A stretch of DNA of 64,000 bases, from the NCBI RefSeq assembly GCF_000772935.1, contig NZ_JPVR01000078.1:217985-281984 (forward strand), written 5' to 3'. The notes beneath the pieces are model-generated. The model did no database searches, was not told the DNA's origin, and saw only the letters and a program-made list of their open reading frames with translations. Shown here piece by piece: positions 38,467-47,645 of this stretch. Made by a program: the position numbers and the translations under genes. Numbering within the stretch: position 1 is the stretch's first letter; each line of letters begins with the position of its first letter. This DNA comes from Lysinibacillus boronitolerans JCM 21713 = 10a = NBRC 103108 (GTDB taxonomy: Bacteria > Bacillota > Bacilli > Bacillales_A > Planococcaceae).

Positions 38467-41400
38467 CTAACCCATTATCAAATCATAGACCGTCATGGTG
38501 GATTCCATCGGGGTTGTGTTTAGCTCCTGTTGTAATTGTTGGACACATTTTTCATACCATTTTAAGGCCAGGGAGCGGTTTTGGAGTTGGTAGTGGCTGT
38601 ACATGAGCAGGCGATACGCTTCCTCCCAGAGTGCATCTTCGCGTAACATCTTTTCTGCGAAAAAAATGGCTTTTTTATATTGCTGTTGTCTTGTTGCATT
38701 TTGTGCTAGTCGTTCCAAGACTTCGATATATAAAAATTGTAGCTTTTCACGGTCCTGCGTTAGCCAATCGATTTGCTTTTTTTCCGCATAGAGCGCATCC
38801 GTATAGCTCGCTTCCGCTAATAAGAGCCACTCATTGGACAGCTGTGGATCAAATTCCTCCATTCCTAAGCTGTAATAATAGTGAAAGCGTTCAACATCAA
38901 TTTGAAGAAAAGCAAGATTTTGTAATTGATACATATTATTTTTCCGCTGAATGAAAAAGCTATCTTGTCTTGCATGACGTTGTGGCTCCAACACTTTAAG
39001 TAACGTATTTAACACCACCTTAAAATCTCGATCTAAGGACTCGACACTGCGTTCGGGCCATAATGCCTGTGCAATTTCTTCCTTTGGAGTAAAGCGATGG
39101 CGATGACAGTAGAGGTACACGAATAATTCCTTCGATTTATCACGTTGCCATTCTTTGTCTTCCAGCTTGCGTTGTGTACGAATTAAATTTAAACTCCCAA
39201 AAAGATTCATCTGTACTTCATCATGCGGATAACTGATGCCATCCTCGACCTGAAAATAACTTTGCAATGCTATGATAGACGGATGCTCCATTTGGCATTT
39301 TTGACTAAATTGCAATAGCTCGTAAAAAATCATTCGATTGCTCGGACCCAGTATCGTTGGCCTTTGTAAGAAGTATTCATAGCCATTTGAAACAACTAGT
39401 TGTGCAAACTGTTGAAAATACTGCTGAAACGGCTTCTTATTACACTCTTGCATGGCAATTACTGATTGATAAAATACTACGTGCATCAAGCCATTGCGAT
39501 CACCGCACTCCTGAAATAGTTGCTGTGTCTTCTTTAATAATTGCTTTGCTCGCCCTATTTCTTGCTCAGAAAGTATAATTTTTACTTCTGCTAAAAGAAT
39601 AAGCGCAGTCATCCAAGCATCTTGAACTTGCTCCGTTTCCTGTAAGCCCAGTGCTAAATATTTCTTAGCCGCTACCATATCACCTAACAAATGTTTGACA
39701 ATGGCTAACCCCATATATGGCTCCGCCTTCACACGAGAAATATTAATAGCATTCATGAGGGTCAACGCTTTTTCATAGGCTTGACATGCCCCATAATGAT
39801 CTGGGAAATCCATTAACAGCAGGGCATGAGCCTTTCTGATATAGCCAACCGCCTCTATGAAAATAGACTTCTCTTTTAATCCTCTTCGAATGCCATGCTG
39901 GGCAGCATACCAGGCTTCTTTGCCTTGACCTAACAGTGCATAAACGAAAGCTGCCAGCAGTTCACTTTCTCGATGGGTTGAAACAAGCTGAGGCGGTAAT
40001 TCAAGTCGCTGCGCTAATAACTCCTTGGCCTCCCGTAGTTGTCCTGTTCGTAGTAAAACACGTACATCAACATTTGCTCGCTGTATGACATCCGCTGGCA
40101 ATGCGACGTCCTCTATAAAGAGCTGTGCACCCTTGGCCTTCCCTAGATTCACTAAATTTTCAGCGTATTGCCGTTGAAGTTCTAGTAATTCCTCTTTGCG
40201 CAATGGTGTATGTTTCGCTAGCTCTAATGCTTTCTCGAGATATGGCTCTGCTAAAGCAGGTTGAATGGTGTCTAAGTAAATATGAGCTATCCCAGCTTGA
40301 GACTTTGTCATAAATAGGTGATCCCGCTGCTGCTGTGCGAGGATTGCACATTTTTCATAGGATTGTTTCGCTTTTTCATAATAAGCTCGGTAGCGATGAC
40401 ATTCACCCTCAAAATAATTTAATTTATAAAATTTATCTTTTTCCTGTGCACTAAATCGATTGATTTTTTCGAGCAACCATTCAAATTGACCAGCCCGTAC
40501 GATTGATTCTGCATGAAGCTGTAACAGCTCTCCGCAAAAATGATGATCATTCGTTTTAAAGGCATGATACAGGACAGCTTGAATATTTTGATGTTCTACA
40601 TAATACAATGCTGCTTGTTTATGAAGGTCCGCATGTTGTGTTGGATACTGTCGCCATTTCATTTCTAAAAATCGACTAAACAATGCGTGAAAACGATAGA
40701 AGCCATCTGTTGTCACAGGTTGGATAAATAAATGACGCTGAGTTAATGCATTCAGCATTTGCGCAATCTCAGCGCCATAAAACGCTTCCAATAGCTCCGC
40801 AGAAAAGGTAGGAAAAATCGCTAATTTTAAGATCGTCTCCTGCTCAGTAGCAGTCATCCTACTATAAACTTCCTCTGATAAATAGGTGAATAGCTCATTT
40901 GTGGGAATCGTCAGCCAATGATCTAGCGAAGCATGATGCCATTGCTCTGCCAATAAGGAAATGCTAATGGCCCACCCTTCAGTGATCTCTAATACTTTTT
41001 TCATTTCAGCCTCGGATAAATGTACATCTACATATTCTTCAAAAAACACTGCAATCTCCTCAGTTGAAAATGCCAGTTCATCCTCTTTTATAACGAGCCA
41101 TCTTTTTTGAAGCTTTAATTTCCTCATAATATCCCAATTGGGTAGTGTTCTGGAAGCCAAAATAAAATGAATGCTGGGTGGAGCAAATTCAATGATTTTT
41201 TCCATGAAATAATTAATAGGAAAAACATGATCTACTAGGTGAAAGTCGTCAATCACGATGAGAAGAGGCTCGTCTATATTGCAGAGGCAATTGACAAAAA
41301 GCTTATACCATCGATTGAGCTCATCCATTTTTGGAAAGCGCGATAATTGATTCCACCCATCAAATGTATGACCAAAATTCGGTACGACGCGCTGTATACT

Positions 41401-41655
41401 AAAAAAGAGGTGCCTCAAAAAGGGTAATAAATTATCATCTTCTTCAGAAATACTATACCAAGAAAACGTACTTGATTCGGTTGCAAGAAATTGAGTTAGA
41501 ATGGTTGTTTTACCGTACCCTGCACCACTATGCAAGAAAGTACAAGTATGATGATGACTTTTCTTTAACGTTCGCATTAGTGTTGCTCTACTAATACAAT
41601 GCGTGGATGGATTTGGGGCCATACATTTTGATTGAATAATAATATCTGCTGTCAT
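38467..41655 (-). CDS. Large ATP-binding transcriptional activator with C-terminal SARP/BTAD domain
   Basis: A 1062-residue regulator of the MalT/LAL size class. Walker A is GAGYGKTT (residues 44-51) and Walker B is LLIVIDDFHLV (about 132-142), then comes a long helical TPR-like middle part (about 380-790). Near residue 810 a winged helix begins (LFGSLNLIRTQRKL, KELFVYLYCHRHRFTPKEEIAQALWPE), followed by a bacterial transcriptional activator domain. DNA binding is thus OmpR/SARP-like and not LuxR-like. It is probably a ligand-triggered ATPase switch that activates the Liv/KAS III operon, whose promoter carries the fitting repeats. The same TTGTAAC heptamer lies just upstream of its own start. 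Confidence 0.9.
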   Translation of the reverse strand: MTADIIIQSKCMAPNPSTHCISRATLMRTLKKSHHHTCTFLHSGAGYGKTTILTQFLATESSTFSWYSISEEDDNLLPFLRHLFFSIQRVVPNFGHTFDGWNQLSRFPKMDELNRWYKLFVNCLCNIDEPLLIVIDDFHLVDHVFPINYFMEKIIEFAPPSIHFILASRTLPNWDIMRKLKLQKRWLVIKEDELAFSTEEIAVFFEEYVDVHLSEAEMKKVLEITEGWAISISLLAEQWHHASLDHWLTIPTNELFTYLSEEVYSRMTATEQETILKLAIFPTFSAELLEAFYGAEIAQMLNALTQRHLFIQPVTTDGFYRFHALFSRFLEMKWRQYPTQHADLHKQAALYYVEHQNIQAVLYHAFKTNDHHFCGELLQLHAESIVRAGQFEWLLEKINRFSAQEKDKFYKLNYFEGECHRYRAYYEKAKQSYEKCAILAQQQRDHLFMTKSQAGIAHIYLDTIQPALAEPYLEKALELAKHTPLRKEELLELQRQYAENLVNLGKAKGAQLFIEDVALPADVIQRANVDVRVLLRTGQLREAKELLAQRLELPPQLVSTHRESELLAAFVYALLGQGKEAWYAAQHGIRRGLKEKSIFIEAVGYIRKAHALLLMDFPDHYGACQAYEKALTLMNAINISRVKAEPYMGLAIVKHLLGDMVAAKKYLALGLQETEQVQDAWMTALILLAEVKIILSEQEIGRAKQLLKKTQQLFQECGDRNGLMHVVFYQSVIAMQECNKKPFQQYFQQFAQLVVSNGYEYFLQRPTILGPSNRMIFYELLQFSQKCQMEHPSIIALQSYFQVEDGISYPHDEVQMNLFGSLNLIRTQRKLEDKEWQRDKSKELFVYLYCHRHRFTPKEEIAQALWPERSVESLDRDFKVVLNTLLKVLEPQRHARQDSFFIQRKNNMYQLQNLAFLQIDVERFHYYYSLGMEEFDPQLSNEWLLLAEASYTDALYAEKKQIDWLTQDREKLQFLYIEVLERLAQNATRQQQYKKAIFFAEKMLREDALWEEAYRLLMYSHYQLQNRSLALKWYEKCVQQLQQELNTTPMESTMTVYDLIMG

Positions 41656-41674
41656 ATAAACATAACCTCCATAT

Positions 41675-41690
41675 TTTGTAAGGTTACAAA
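41675..41690. promoter_or_regulatory. Inverted repeat upstream of the large regulator, containing the TTGTAAC heptamer
   Basis: TTTGTAA (41675-41681), GG, TTACAAA (41684-41690): a palindrome 20-35 bp before the ATG. The minus strand shows TTGTAAC as in the Liv promoter, which suggests autoregulation. Confidence 0.5.
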
Positions 41691-41933
41691 GATTTCTACA
41701 AAAATTCAGATTATTAAATTATTGACAGTTTACCATATTTTTTATGTATTTTTATAGGTTTAATCCCCTCTATTTTTTGTTATGGAATAGAAGTAGAAAT
41801 TAGTTTGCATTTTTCGTCTAATTTTAGCAATCTTTTTAGCAGGAGCAGTTGCCTATAAATTACGAGTTCCGATTTTAATGGACATTATTTTAAACTGCTT
41901 TACCGAGCGGAGGAAGTTGAGTGGAATATTGAT

Positions 41934-42200
41934 ATGTGGTTATTTTCAAATAGCCAAAAAGGGTCCATTTCTAAAGACTTAGTACCCTTTATGAAAAACC
42001 ACTTAACAGAGGAAACTAGAAAAGCTATTCTCGATATAAAGGAAGCAATGCTACATCTTCCTATACCATACGCCTCCATTTTTATTTATCAAGCTGTCTT
42101 AGAATTTGGTATTCGACATGTAGATGAATTTTTACAATGGACAAAACATCATTCCACAACTGTACCGTTTCATTGGCAACCTACTATAGCAAACATTTAG
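41934..42200 (+). CDS. Hypothetical protein, 88 residues
   Basis: A soluble protein with alternating helical segments (KDLVPFMKNHLTEETRKAILDIKEAML and a C-terminal RHVDEFLQWTKHH). I do not recognise a family. A GCGGAGG site lies about 20 nt before ATG 41934, too far for a normal start, so either translation is weak or the gene is a remnant. A second overlapping frame upstream (about 41800-41990) shows a hydrophobic stretch without a start codon. Existence of the gene is uncertain. Confidence 0.45.
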   Translation: MWLFSNSQKGSISKDLVPFMKNHLTEETRKAILDIKEAMLHLPIPYASIFIYQAVLEFGIRHVDEFLQWTKHHSTTVPFHWQPTIANI

Positions 42201-42203
42201 GCT

Positions 42204-42240
42204 TAAAAAATTCCCGATTATCAACTCTATGATAATCGGG
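42204..42240 (-). terminator. Terminator of ddh
   Basis: A perfect 10-bp stem (42213-42222 / 42231-42240), followed on the minus strand by AATTTTTT. Confidence 0.85.
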
Positions 42241-42254
42241 ATCATTCGTTAAGA

Positions 42255-43235
42255 TTATAATAATTCTTTACGTAATTCAGCAGCTGATTTTGGCGAAAGT
42301 AGGCTGAATGGGATATCAAATACTGTTTTCGCCCCTTTATCACCCGCTTGACTTAAACGGTGTGCTGCACGTGCATAAGCCACTAATACGCTAGATGTAA
42401 AGTTTGGATTACTTTCCAGTTTTAATGAGAATTCGAGAATTTGTTTATCGTTTGCACCACTGTCACCACTGCGAATGACAAAACCACCATGTGGCATACC
42501 CGTATGATTTGCTTTAAATTCATCTTCAGAAATAAAGTTCACTGTTGTGTTATATTCATCGAAATAGTTAGGCATTGTGACAATTTCTTGTTCAACCTTT
42601 GTTGCATCTGCACCTTCTTCTAGCACAACCCAACATTCACGTGCATGTTTTTCACGTGTTGTTAATTCAGGGTTTTCACCGTTACGAACTCGCTCTACCG
42701 CTTCTTTAATCGGTAATGTGTATTGAACAGCATTTTTAACACCTTCGATACGACGAACAGCATCTGAGTGGCCTTGACTTAAGCCATCGCCCCAGAATGT
42801 ATATGTTGTACCAACTGGTAATACTGATTCTCCTAATAGACGATTTAAAGAGAATAGACCTGGATCCCAACCAACTGAGATAACAGATACTTTACCAGAT
42901 TTTTGTGCCGCTGCATCTACAGCATCGAAAAATTCAGGAATTTTCGCATGTGTATCGAAGCTATCAATTGTATTAAACCATTGTGCAAAATGTGGACCTT
43001 GCTCTGGTAAATCTGTTGCAGAACCACCACATAAAATCATAACATCAATGTCGTTTTGGAATTTTTCAGCGTCATCTACTAAATATACGCTCGCATTGCT
43101 TGCTACGTTTACTGTCGAAGGATCACGTCGTGTGAACACCGCTACTAATTCCATATCTGGATTTTGTGAAATGGCATACTCCACACCACGTCCTAAATTT
43201 CCATATCCTACAATACCTACTCGAATTGCACTCAT
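42255..43235 (-). CDS. ddh: meso-Diaminopimelate D-dehydrogenase
   Basis: A 326-residue NADP-dependent enzyme that converts tetrahydrodipicolinate directly to meso-diaminopimelate, a one-step branch of lysine and cell-wall precursor synthesis. The cofactor loop is VGIVGYGNLGRGVE; the substrate site includes CGGSATDLPEQGP, SVGWDPGLFSLNR and WGDGLSQGHSDAVR. Length and motifs match the Corynebacterium and Lysinibacillus enzymes. The AGGAGG site precedes ATG 43235. It is a single gene with its own terminator, and one of the better clues to the genus. Confidence 0.96.
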   Translation of the reverse strand: MSAIRVGIVGYGNLGRGVEYAISQNPDMELVAVFTRRDPSTVNVASNASVYLVDDAEKFQNDIDVMILCGGSATDLPEQGPHFAQWFNTIDSFDTHAKIPEFFDAVDAAAQKSGKVSVISVGWDPGLFSLNRLLGESVLPVGTTYTFWGDGLSQGHSDAVRRIEGVKNAVQYTLPIKEAVERVRNGENPELTTREKHARECWVVLEEGADATKVEQEIVTMPNYFDEYNTTVNFISEDEFKANHTGMPHGGFVIRSGDSGANDKQILEFSLKLESNPNFTSSVLVAYARAAHRLSQAGDKGAKTVFDIPFSLLSPKSAAELRKELL

Positions 43236-43519
43236 TAAAAATTCCTCCTAACGATTTCGCGACTTTGTGAAAACTTTCACGTTAAATCTAATTACAATAA
43301 TACTTCGTGTTAGAAAAATTCACAATAGTTTGTGTATGAGTTTTTTTAAAAGAATATATATCAGTTTTCTATGGTTTTAATTCCATAATGGTATGAATAC
43401 GGTTACAAATTACTAAATCTTCCATGAACCTTAAAGTTATTGTAAAAGCCTTGTAAATAACGGCTATTTTCCCATCTAGTCTTGTACAATAAATGTAACG
43501 ACAAAAGGGGGCATGTTGA

Positions 43520-43831
43520 ATGAAAGGTACTGGTTACTCATCAAGCACTGCATTGGCACAAGGAGAACTACTTGCATTCCATATGACACAAAACTCAATG
43601 AACAAGCATAGTGAAGCGATACAAAGTGGCAATAAGCCGCAAGGAGATTTTCCATCAAATAATCATTTATGTATCGGTGTTTTACCTTTTGACGTTTTAG
43701 AAAACATCCCTGACCTCTCAATCCGAAAAAACAAGGTAAATGAAGTGGACTTTTACCATAGCGGCAAGGATATCGCTCGCTGGTTAATTAAAAAAAGTGA
43801 ATACAACAAAAATGGATTTGACTTCATCTAA
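43520..43831 (+). CDS. Hypothetical protein, 103 residues
   Basis: A hydrophilic protein rich in Asn, Ser and Lys with no membrane segment or known motif; the central part reads NNHLCIGVLPFDVLENIPDLS. GGGGG lies 8 nt before ATG 43520, and a perfect terminator overlaps its last codons, so it looks like a real single gene. I do not recognise it. Confidence 0.65.
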   Translation: MKGTGYSSSTALAQGELLAFHMTQNSMNKHSEAIQSGNKPQGDFPSNNHLCIGVLPFDVLENIPDLSIRKNKVNEVDFYHSGKDIARWLIKKSEYNKNGFDFI

Positions 43832-43849
43832 AGAAGTCAAATCCATTTT
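43809..43849. terminator. Bidirectional terminator
   Basis: A perfect 17-bp stem (43809-43825 / 43833-43849) overlapping the end of the hypothetical gene. It serves both that gene and the YeiL-like gene on the other strand. Confidence 0.9.
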
Positions 43850-43958
43850 CAATTTATAGCTTATAAAACTGTAGCCATGTGTTTCTTAGCTGTCATAACT
43901 AAAAATAGGAAACACCGTGAAAAAATTAAAATAGGAAACCTTTATGGAATGGTTGTTT

Positions 43959-44621
43959 TCATAGTATTTCCTGTGCAAGCTGGGCTAGACGGGTTTTATC
44001 AATAATTTGATAGCCCGTCTTACGCTTTTCCAAAATCCTCTCTTCACAAAACTGTGCCAAGACATATAACAAATGGCGATAGGAGACCCCTAAATACTCA
44101 CAGATTTCCGTATGCTTTTCCTTGTAGACACCTTGGTCGGCAGATAATTGGATAAAGGCTGCTAAGCGATTTTCCAACGGATAGGCCTGATTTTGTGTAT
44201 ATTTAGATGTCATTTTTGTCGCTTTTTCCCCTAAAAATACACAAAGTCTACGTAAAAACAAGGCATCCGCAAGTAACTTATCCTTACATGACTGTGTAAT
44301 TGAATAGCAAATTGTTTTGGTGACGGTTTGTATCCCCTTTGTATACCTAGCCTCATTTAATAATTCAATTTCCCCCATAAAAAGAGGAGCTTCTAGGTAT
44401 TCAATAAGCGAAACCTTCCCATTTTTATGTGTCATATAGAGCTTCGCCTTTCCTTCTATCATGTAATACACTGTGTCTGGAAAGGAGCCTTCCTGGAAGA
44501 TCCACTCACCCTTGTCAAACTGACGGACTTCTAAATAGGGATTGATATCAAATGAGAAAAAATCATCGATCGGATATTTTTCAAGATAATGGGTACGAGC
44601 TTCAGCTGTTAAAATATGCAT
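43959..44621 (-). CDS. Crp/Fnr-family regulator, YeiL-like
   Basis: A 220-residue regulator with an N-terminal cyclic-nucleotide-binding-type beta barrel (VRQFDKGEWIFQEGS, YYMIEGKAKLYMTHKNGK) and a C-terminal helix-turn-helix (EICEYLGVSYRHLLYVLAQF). No cysteine cluster for an iron-sulfur centre of the FNR type is visible. It faces the MFS transporter gene at 44721 with a short palindrome between them, so that gene is its likely target. Confidence 0.88.
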   Translation of the reverse strand: MHILTAEARTHYLEKYPIDDFFSFDINPYLEVRQFDKGEWIFQEGSFPDTVYYMIEGKAKLYMTHKNGKVSLIEYLEAPLFMGEIELLNEARYTKGIQTVTKTICYSITQSCKDKLLADALFLRRLCVFLGEKATKMTSKYTQNQAYPLENRLAAFIQLSADQGVYKEKHTEICEYLGVSYRHLLYVLAQFCEERILEKRKTGYQIIDKTRLAQLAQEIL

Positions 44622-44648
44622 TTTTTTCTCTCTCTCCTATAAAAAATA

Positions 44649-44660
44649 TGAGATATCTCA
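44649..44660. promoter_or_regulatory. Perfect 12-bp palindrome between the YeiL-like regulator and the MFS gene
   Basis: TGAGATATCTCA is self-complementary and lies 28 bp before the regulator start and 60 bp before the transporter start, where an operator is expected. Confidence 0.45.
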
Positions 44661-44720
44661 CATTATTGTAGCGATGAACATGCTATTATTCAACATAGTT
44701 AATGGAGGTACGAAAATTAT

Positions 44721-45872
44721 ATGAACAATCAACGATGGCTTTCTCAGAATTTCTTTACATTTTTTATCACGTGGGGCATTTTCTTACCCTACTGGACAGG
44801 TTGGCTGGTGGATGCCAAACATCTAACCGTCTCGCAGGCAAGTGTAGTGATGGGCTGTGGGCTACTAGCTCGTGCCACATCCAATCTTTTCTTCTTCCCA
44901 ACACTTGCAAAATATGTACACAATAAACAGCTCATTACAATTTTAGCAATAGGCTCGCTGCTAACAGCCTTGCTCTATATTCCAAGCACAGGCTTTACAG
45001 CATTATTAATTGTGACTATTTTATTTAGTGTTTTTTACCCAGCGCTATTACCTGCTGTGGAAAGCAGTGCAGCTACGCTTGTCCAATATGGCAATATTCA
45101 TTATGGTAAAAGCCGTTCCTATGGTTCATTTGGCTTTGTCATCGCTGTTTTAATTATTAGTATGCTAACAGGCGTTTTTGGAAAGAACATCATCTTTTGG
45201 AGCATGATTATAGGATTGATGGGCATGTTACTTATGCAGCAATTAGCAACACCAAAGGAATTACTCGTAGTACCAACAAAAGAACAGCGTGCAAAATCAT
45301 TGTCGATGAAAACACTATGGACGATCAAAGGCTTCCCGATTGTTTTATTCATCGTGATCTTGCTACAGGGAGCACATGCCTCCTATTATAGCTACGGTTA
45401 TATTTATTTAGAAGATTTACAGGTTGATCCATTCTATATGGGTATGATTATTAATATCGCTGTTATTTGCGAAATTCTTTACTTTATGAAGGCTGATACG
45501 TTATTGACAAAATGGCGCTCATCGTCCCTATTACTCTTAGCAGCGAGCGGGTCTTCCTTACGTTGGTTACTTATCTTTATGTTCCCAAATGTCTGGGTAT
45601 TTATCGCTTCGCAAACCTTGCATGCATTATCCTTTGCTTTAGCGCATTTTGCCTTTATTCGCTACTTAACAAAAGCACTACCGAAGGAACAAATACCCAA
45701 TGCACAGGGGTTATACTCTGCATTAGCTATGGGCTTAAGTACCGCCATCCTGACGTTTTTAGGTGGCTATTTATACGAAATATCGCCAGGTCTGTCCTTC
45801 GCAGCCATGCTCATTTGTACAATACCAGCCATCGCTATTTTGCTCCTGACACGCAAAAAATATCAATATTAA
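44721..45872 (+). CDS. MFS transporter, HcaT/phenylpropionate-permease-like
   Basis: A 383-residue protein with 12 membrane segments. The opening (NFFTFFITWGIFLPYWTGWL) and the loop GKSRSYGSFGFV resemble the PPP/nucleoside-H+ symporter branch (MFS_1_like) that includes HcaT. The GGAGG site precedes ATG 44721. The divergent YeiL-like regulator probably controls it. The transported compound is unknown. Confidence 0.88.
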   Translation: MNNQRWLSQNFFTFFITWGIFLPYWTGWLVDAKHLTVSQASVVMGCGLLARATSNLFFFPTLAKYVHNKQLITILAIGSLLTALLYIPSTGFTALLIVTILFSVFYPALLPAVESSAATLVQYGNIHYGKSRSYGSFGFVIAVLIISMLTGVFGKNIIFWSMIIGLMGMLLMQQLATPKELLVVPTKEQRAKSLSMKTLWTIKGFPIVLFIVILLQGAHASYYSYGYIYLEDLQVDPFYMGMIINIAVICEILYFMKADTLLTKWRSSSLLLLAASGSSLRWLLIFMFPNVWVFIASQTLHALSFALAHFAFIRYLTKALPKEQIPNAQGLYSALAMGLSTAILTFLGGYLYEISPGLSFAAMLICTIPAIAILLLTRKKYQY

Positions 45873-45876
45873 ACTA

Positions 45877-45906
45877 AAAGCAGGCGAGAACATCCTCACC
45901 TGCTTT
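45877..45906. terminator. Terminator between MFS gene and bicupin gene
   Basis: Arms 45877-45888 and 45895-45906 pair over 12 bp; the one imperfect pair is G-U only when read on the minus strand, so it fits the bicupin gene best. Confidence 0.78.
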
Positions 45907-45908
45907 GA

Positions 45909-47093
45909 TTATTTCGGATAATAGGAAAAACCAGGATATTTCACTACTGGCCATTTTTCTTTTCTGAGTGCCTCTAGCAGCTCAGGACCGACCTGCAAAT
46001 TACTTTGCACCAATTCTGTCGGAGTTAAGGCCATCCATTGATTTAAGGACACATCTTGGAATCGATCACTTTTAAACATTTCTAAAAACCATAATGGCTC
46101 TGTTCCAGTATTTTCAATATAATGCCCCGTGGCAAATGGTACATAGCCAACATCTCCCGCCCGATAATCAAATGTTCGAGCCGTTCCATTTCCTGTGAAA
46201 ACTGTCATACGTCCTTTTCCTTGCAGATAATATTGCCATTCATCGTTGTTCGGATGCCAATGCAACTCTCGCATCGCCCCTGGCTCAATTTCCACCAGTG
46301 CAGCCGCGATATTTTTAGAGATTGGGAAATTAGTCGAATCGACAATGCGCACACTTCCTCCAGGTGTTTTCAATGGTGACTGTGCCAAGAGACGATGTTT
46401 AAAGGTTTGCGGAACCTCCCCATAAGGAGATTGCACTTTCTGTGATTCGATAGGACCTGGCACTCGATCCTGATAAATATACACTTGTTCACCCGGAATG
46501 TGATCGAAAGCATGAATAGGAACCCCAAAATTCGCTGATAACACTTCTTTTGGCGTATGAGCAAACCAATCCGAGATAGACAGTGTATTCAGATCAGAGA
46601 AATGCCCATCATCAAATACTAATAAAAATTCGCAGCCGTCCTCAAGCCCTTGAATGGAATGAGGTATGCCAGGCGGAAAATACCATAAATCGCCTGGCCC
46701 CACATCCGCTATAAAGTTACAACCATTCTGATCGACAGCCGTAATACGAGCATGACCAAGCAGCATATACGACCACTCCGCCTGCTGATGCCAGTGTAGC
46801 TCACGTACGCCCCCCGGTGTCAAACTCATATTCACACCCGCCAAAGTCGTAGCAATCGGCAATTCACGAACCGTAATTTCCCGAGACCATCCACCTTGAT
46901 TTAAGGTCATATGCGTGTCGGAAAACGAGTAACGCAAATTTGGAATCAAACCCGCATCGGTCGTTGGTGGCACCAGCATATCAGGATTTTCTAAATCCCT
47001 CATAACATCCCGTGGCCCCTTATCCACCCCTCCAGCCCCATCACCTCGAATAGGCTGAGGCACCTGAAAATAACCCGGTGGCAAATTCTCCAA
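45909..47093 (-). CDS. Bicupin oxalate decarboxylase family protein
   Basis: A 394-residue protein with two cupin domains, each with manganese ligands: H100, H102, E106, H145 in the N-domain ([13 protein letters not shown]) and H278, H280, E285, H324 in the C-domain ([14 protein letters not shown]). Family members convert oxalate to formate and CO2. The N-domain lid that holds the catalytic glutamate in Bacillus OxdC (SENST) reads SDLNT here (166-170), with Asp for Glu, so activity may be altered. No signal peptide. TTG 47093 is the start, five nt after AGAGGTG. Confidence 0.9.
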   Translation of the reverse strand: MENLPPGYFQVPQPIRGDGAGGVDKGPRDVMRDLENPDMLVPPTTDAGLIPNLRYSFSDTHMTLNQGGWSREITVRELPIATTLAGVNMSLTPGGVRELHWHQQAEWSYMLLGHARITAVDQNGCNFIADVGPGDLWYFPPGIPHSIQGLEDGCEFLLVFDDGHFSDLNTLSISDWFAHTPKEVLSANFGVPIHAFDHIPGEQVYIYQDRVPGPIESQKVQSPYGEVPQTFKHRLLAQSPLKTPGGSVRIVDSTNFPISKNIAAALVEIEPGAMRELHWHPNNDEWQYYLQGKGRMTVFTGNGTARTFDYRAGDVGYVPFATGHYIENTGTEPLWFLEMFKSDRFQDVSLNQWMALTPTELVQSNLQVGPELLEALRKEKWPVVKYPGFSYYPK

Positions 47094-47263
47094 TCGTTCA
47101 CCTCTTTATGTTCGTAATCAAACTAAAATACTTCTATTCTTCTAAAATGTATGGATACAATGCTCGGATTATTCACTTTCTTTTCTGCTGTTGAGATGAG
47201 TGACTGAGCGTGGATACTTGATTAAGAGGGGGCTTGCTATGTTGATCACTTCTTACTGAATTT

Positions 47264-47640
47264 GGAGCGGGGGCCTCCCTTTTTTGATCACTTTTCAATT
47301 ACTTTGGAGCGGGGGCCTCACTTTTTTGATCACTTTTCAATTACTTTGGAGCGGATTCCTCTCTTTTGGATCACCTCTTACTCACTTTGGAGCGGGTTTC
47401 TTACTTTTTTGATCACTTCTCAACCACTTTGGAGCGGGTTTCTTACTTTTTTGATCACTTCTCAACCACTTTGGAGCGGGTTTCTTACTTTTTTGATCAC
47501 TTCTCAATCACTTTGGAGCGGATTCCTCTCTTTTTAGATCACTTCTCACCCACTTTGGAGCGGATTCTTGAATTCCATGATCACTTCTCACCTTATTTAG
47601 AGCGACCTCCTCACTTCCACGTTTCCCTAACCTCAGAACA
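47264..47640. repeat. 42-bp tandem repeat array 2
   Basis: GGAGCG recurs at 47264, 47306, 47348, 47389, 47431, 47473, 47515 and 47557, with AGAGCG at 47599: a 42-bp period with a single 41-bp step. Each unit has 21-bp halves, one with GGAGCG and one with TGATCACTT. Units at 47389-47514 are nearly identical. Because 42 is divisible by three, reading frames stay open through it, but none has a ribosome site. It fills the space between mocR and the bicupin gene. Confidence 0.93.
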
Positions 47641-47645
47641 AGTCC

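Noticed and set aside
41800..41990. Hydrophobic frame (AIFLAGAVAYKLRVPILMDI) overlapping the hypothetical gene at 41934
   Set aside because: No start codon in a usable place and only about 60 codons; could be debris but not supportable as a gene.
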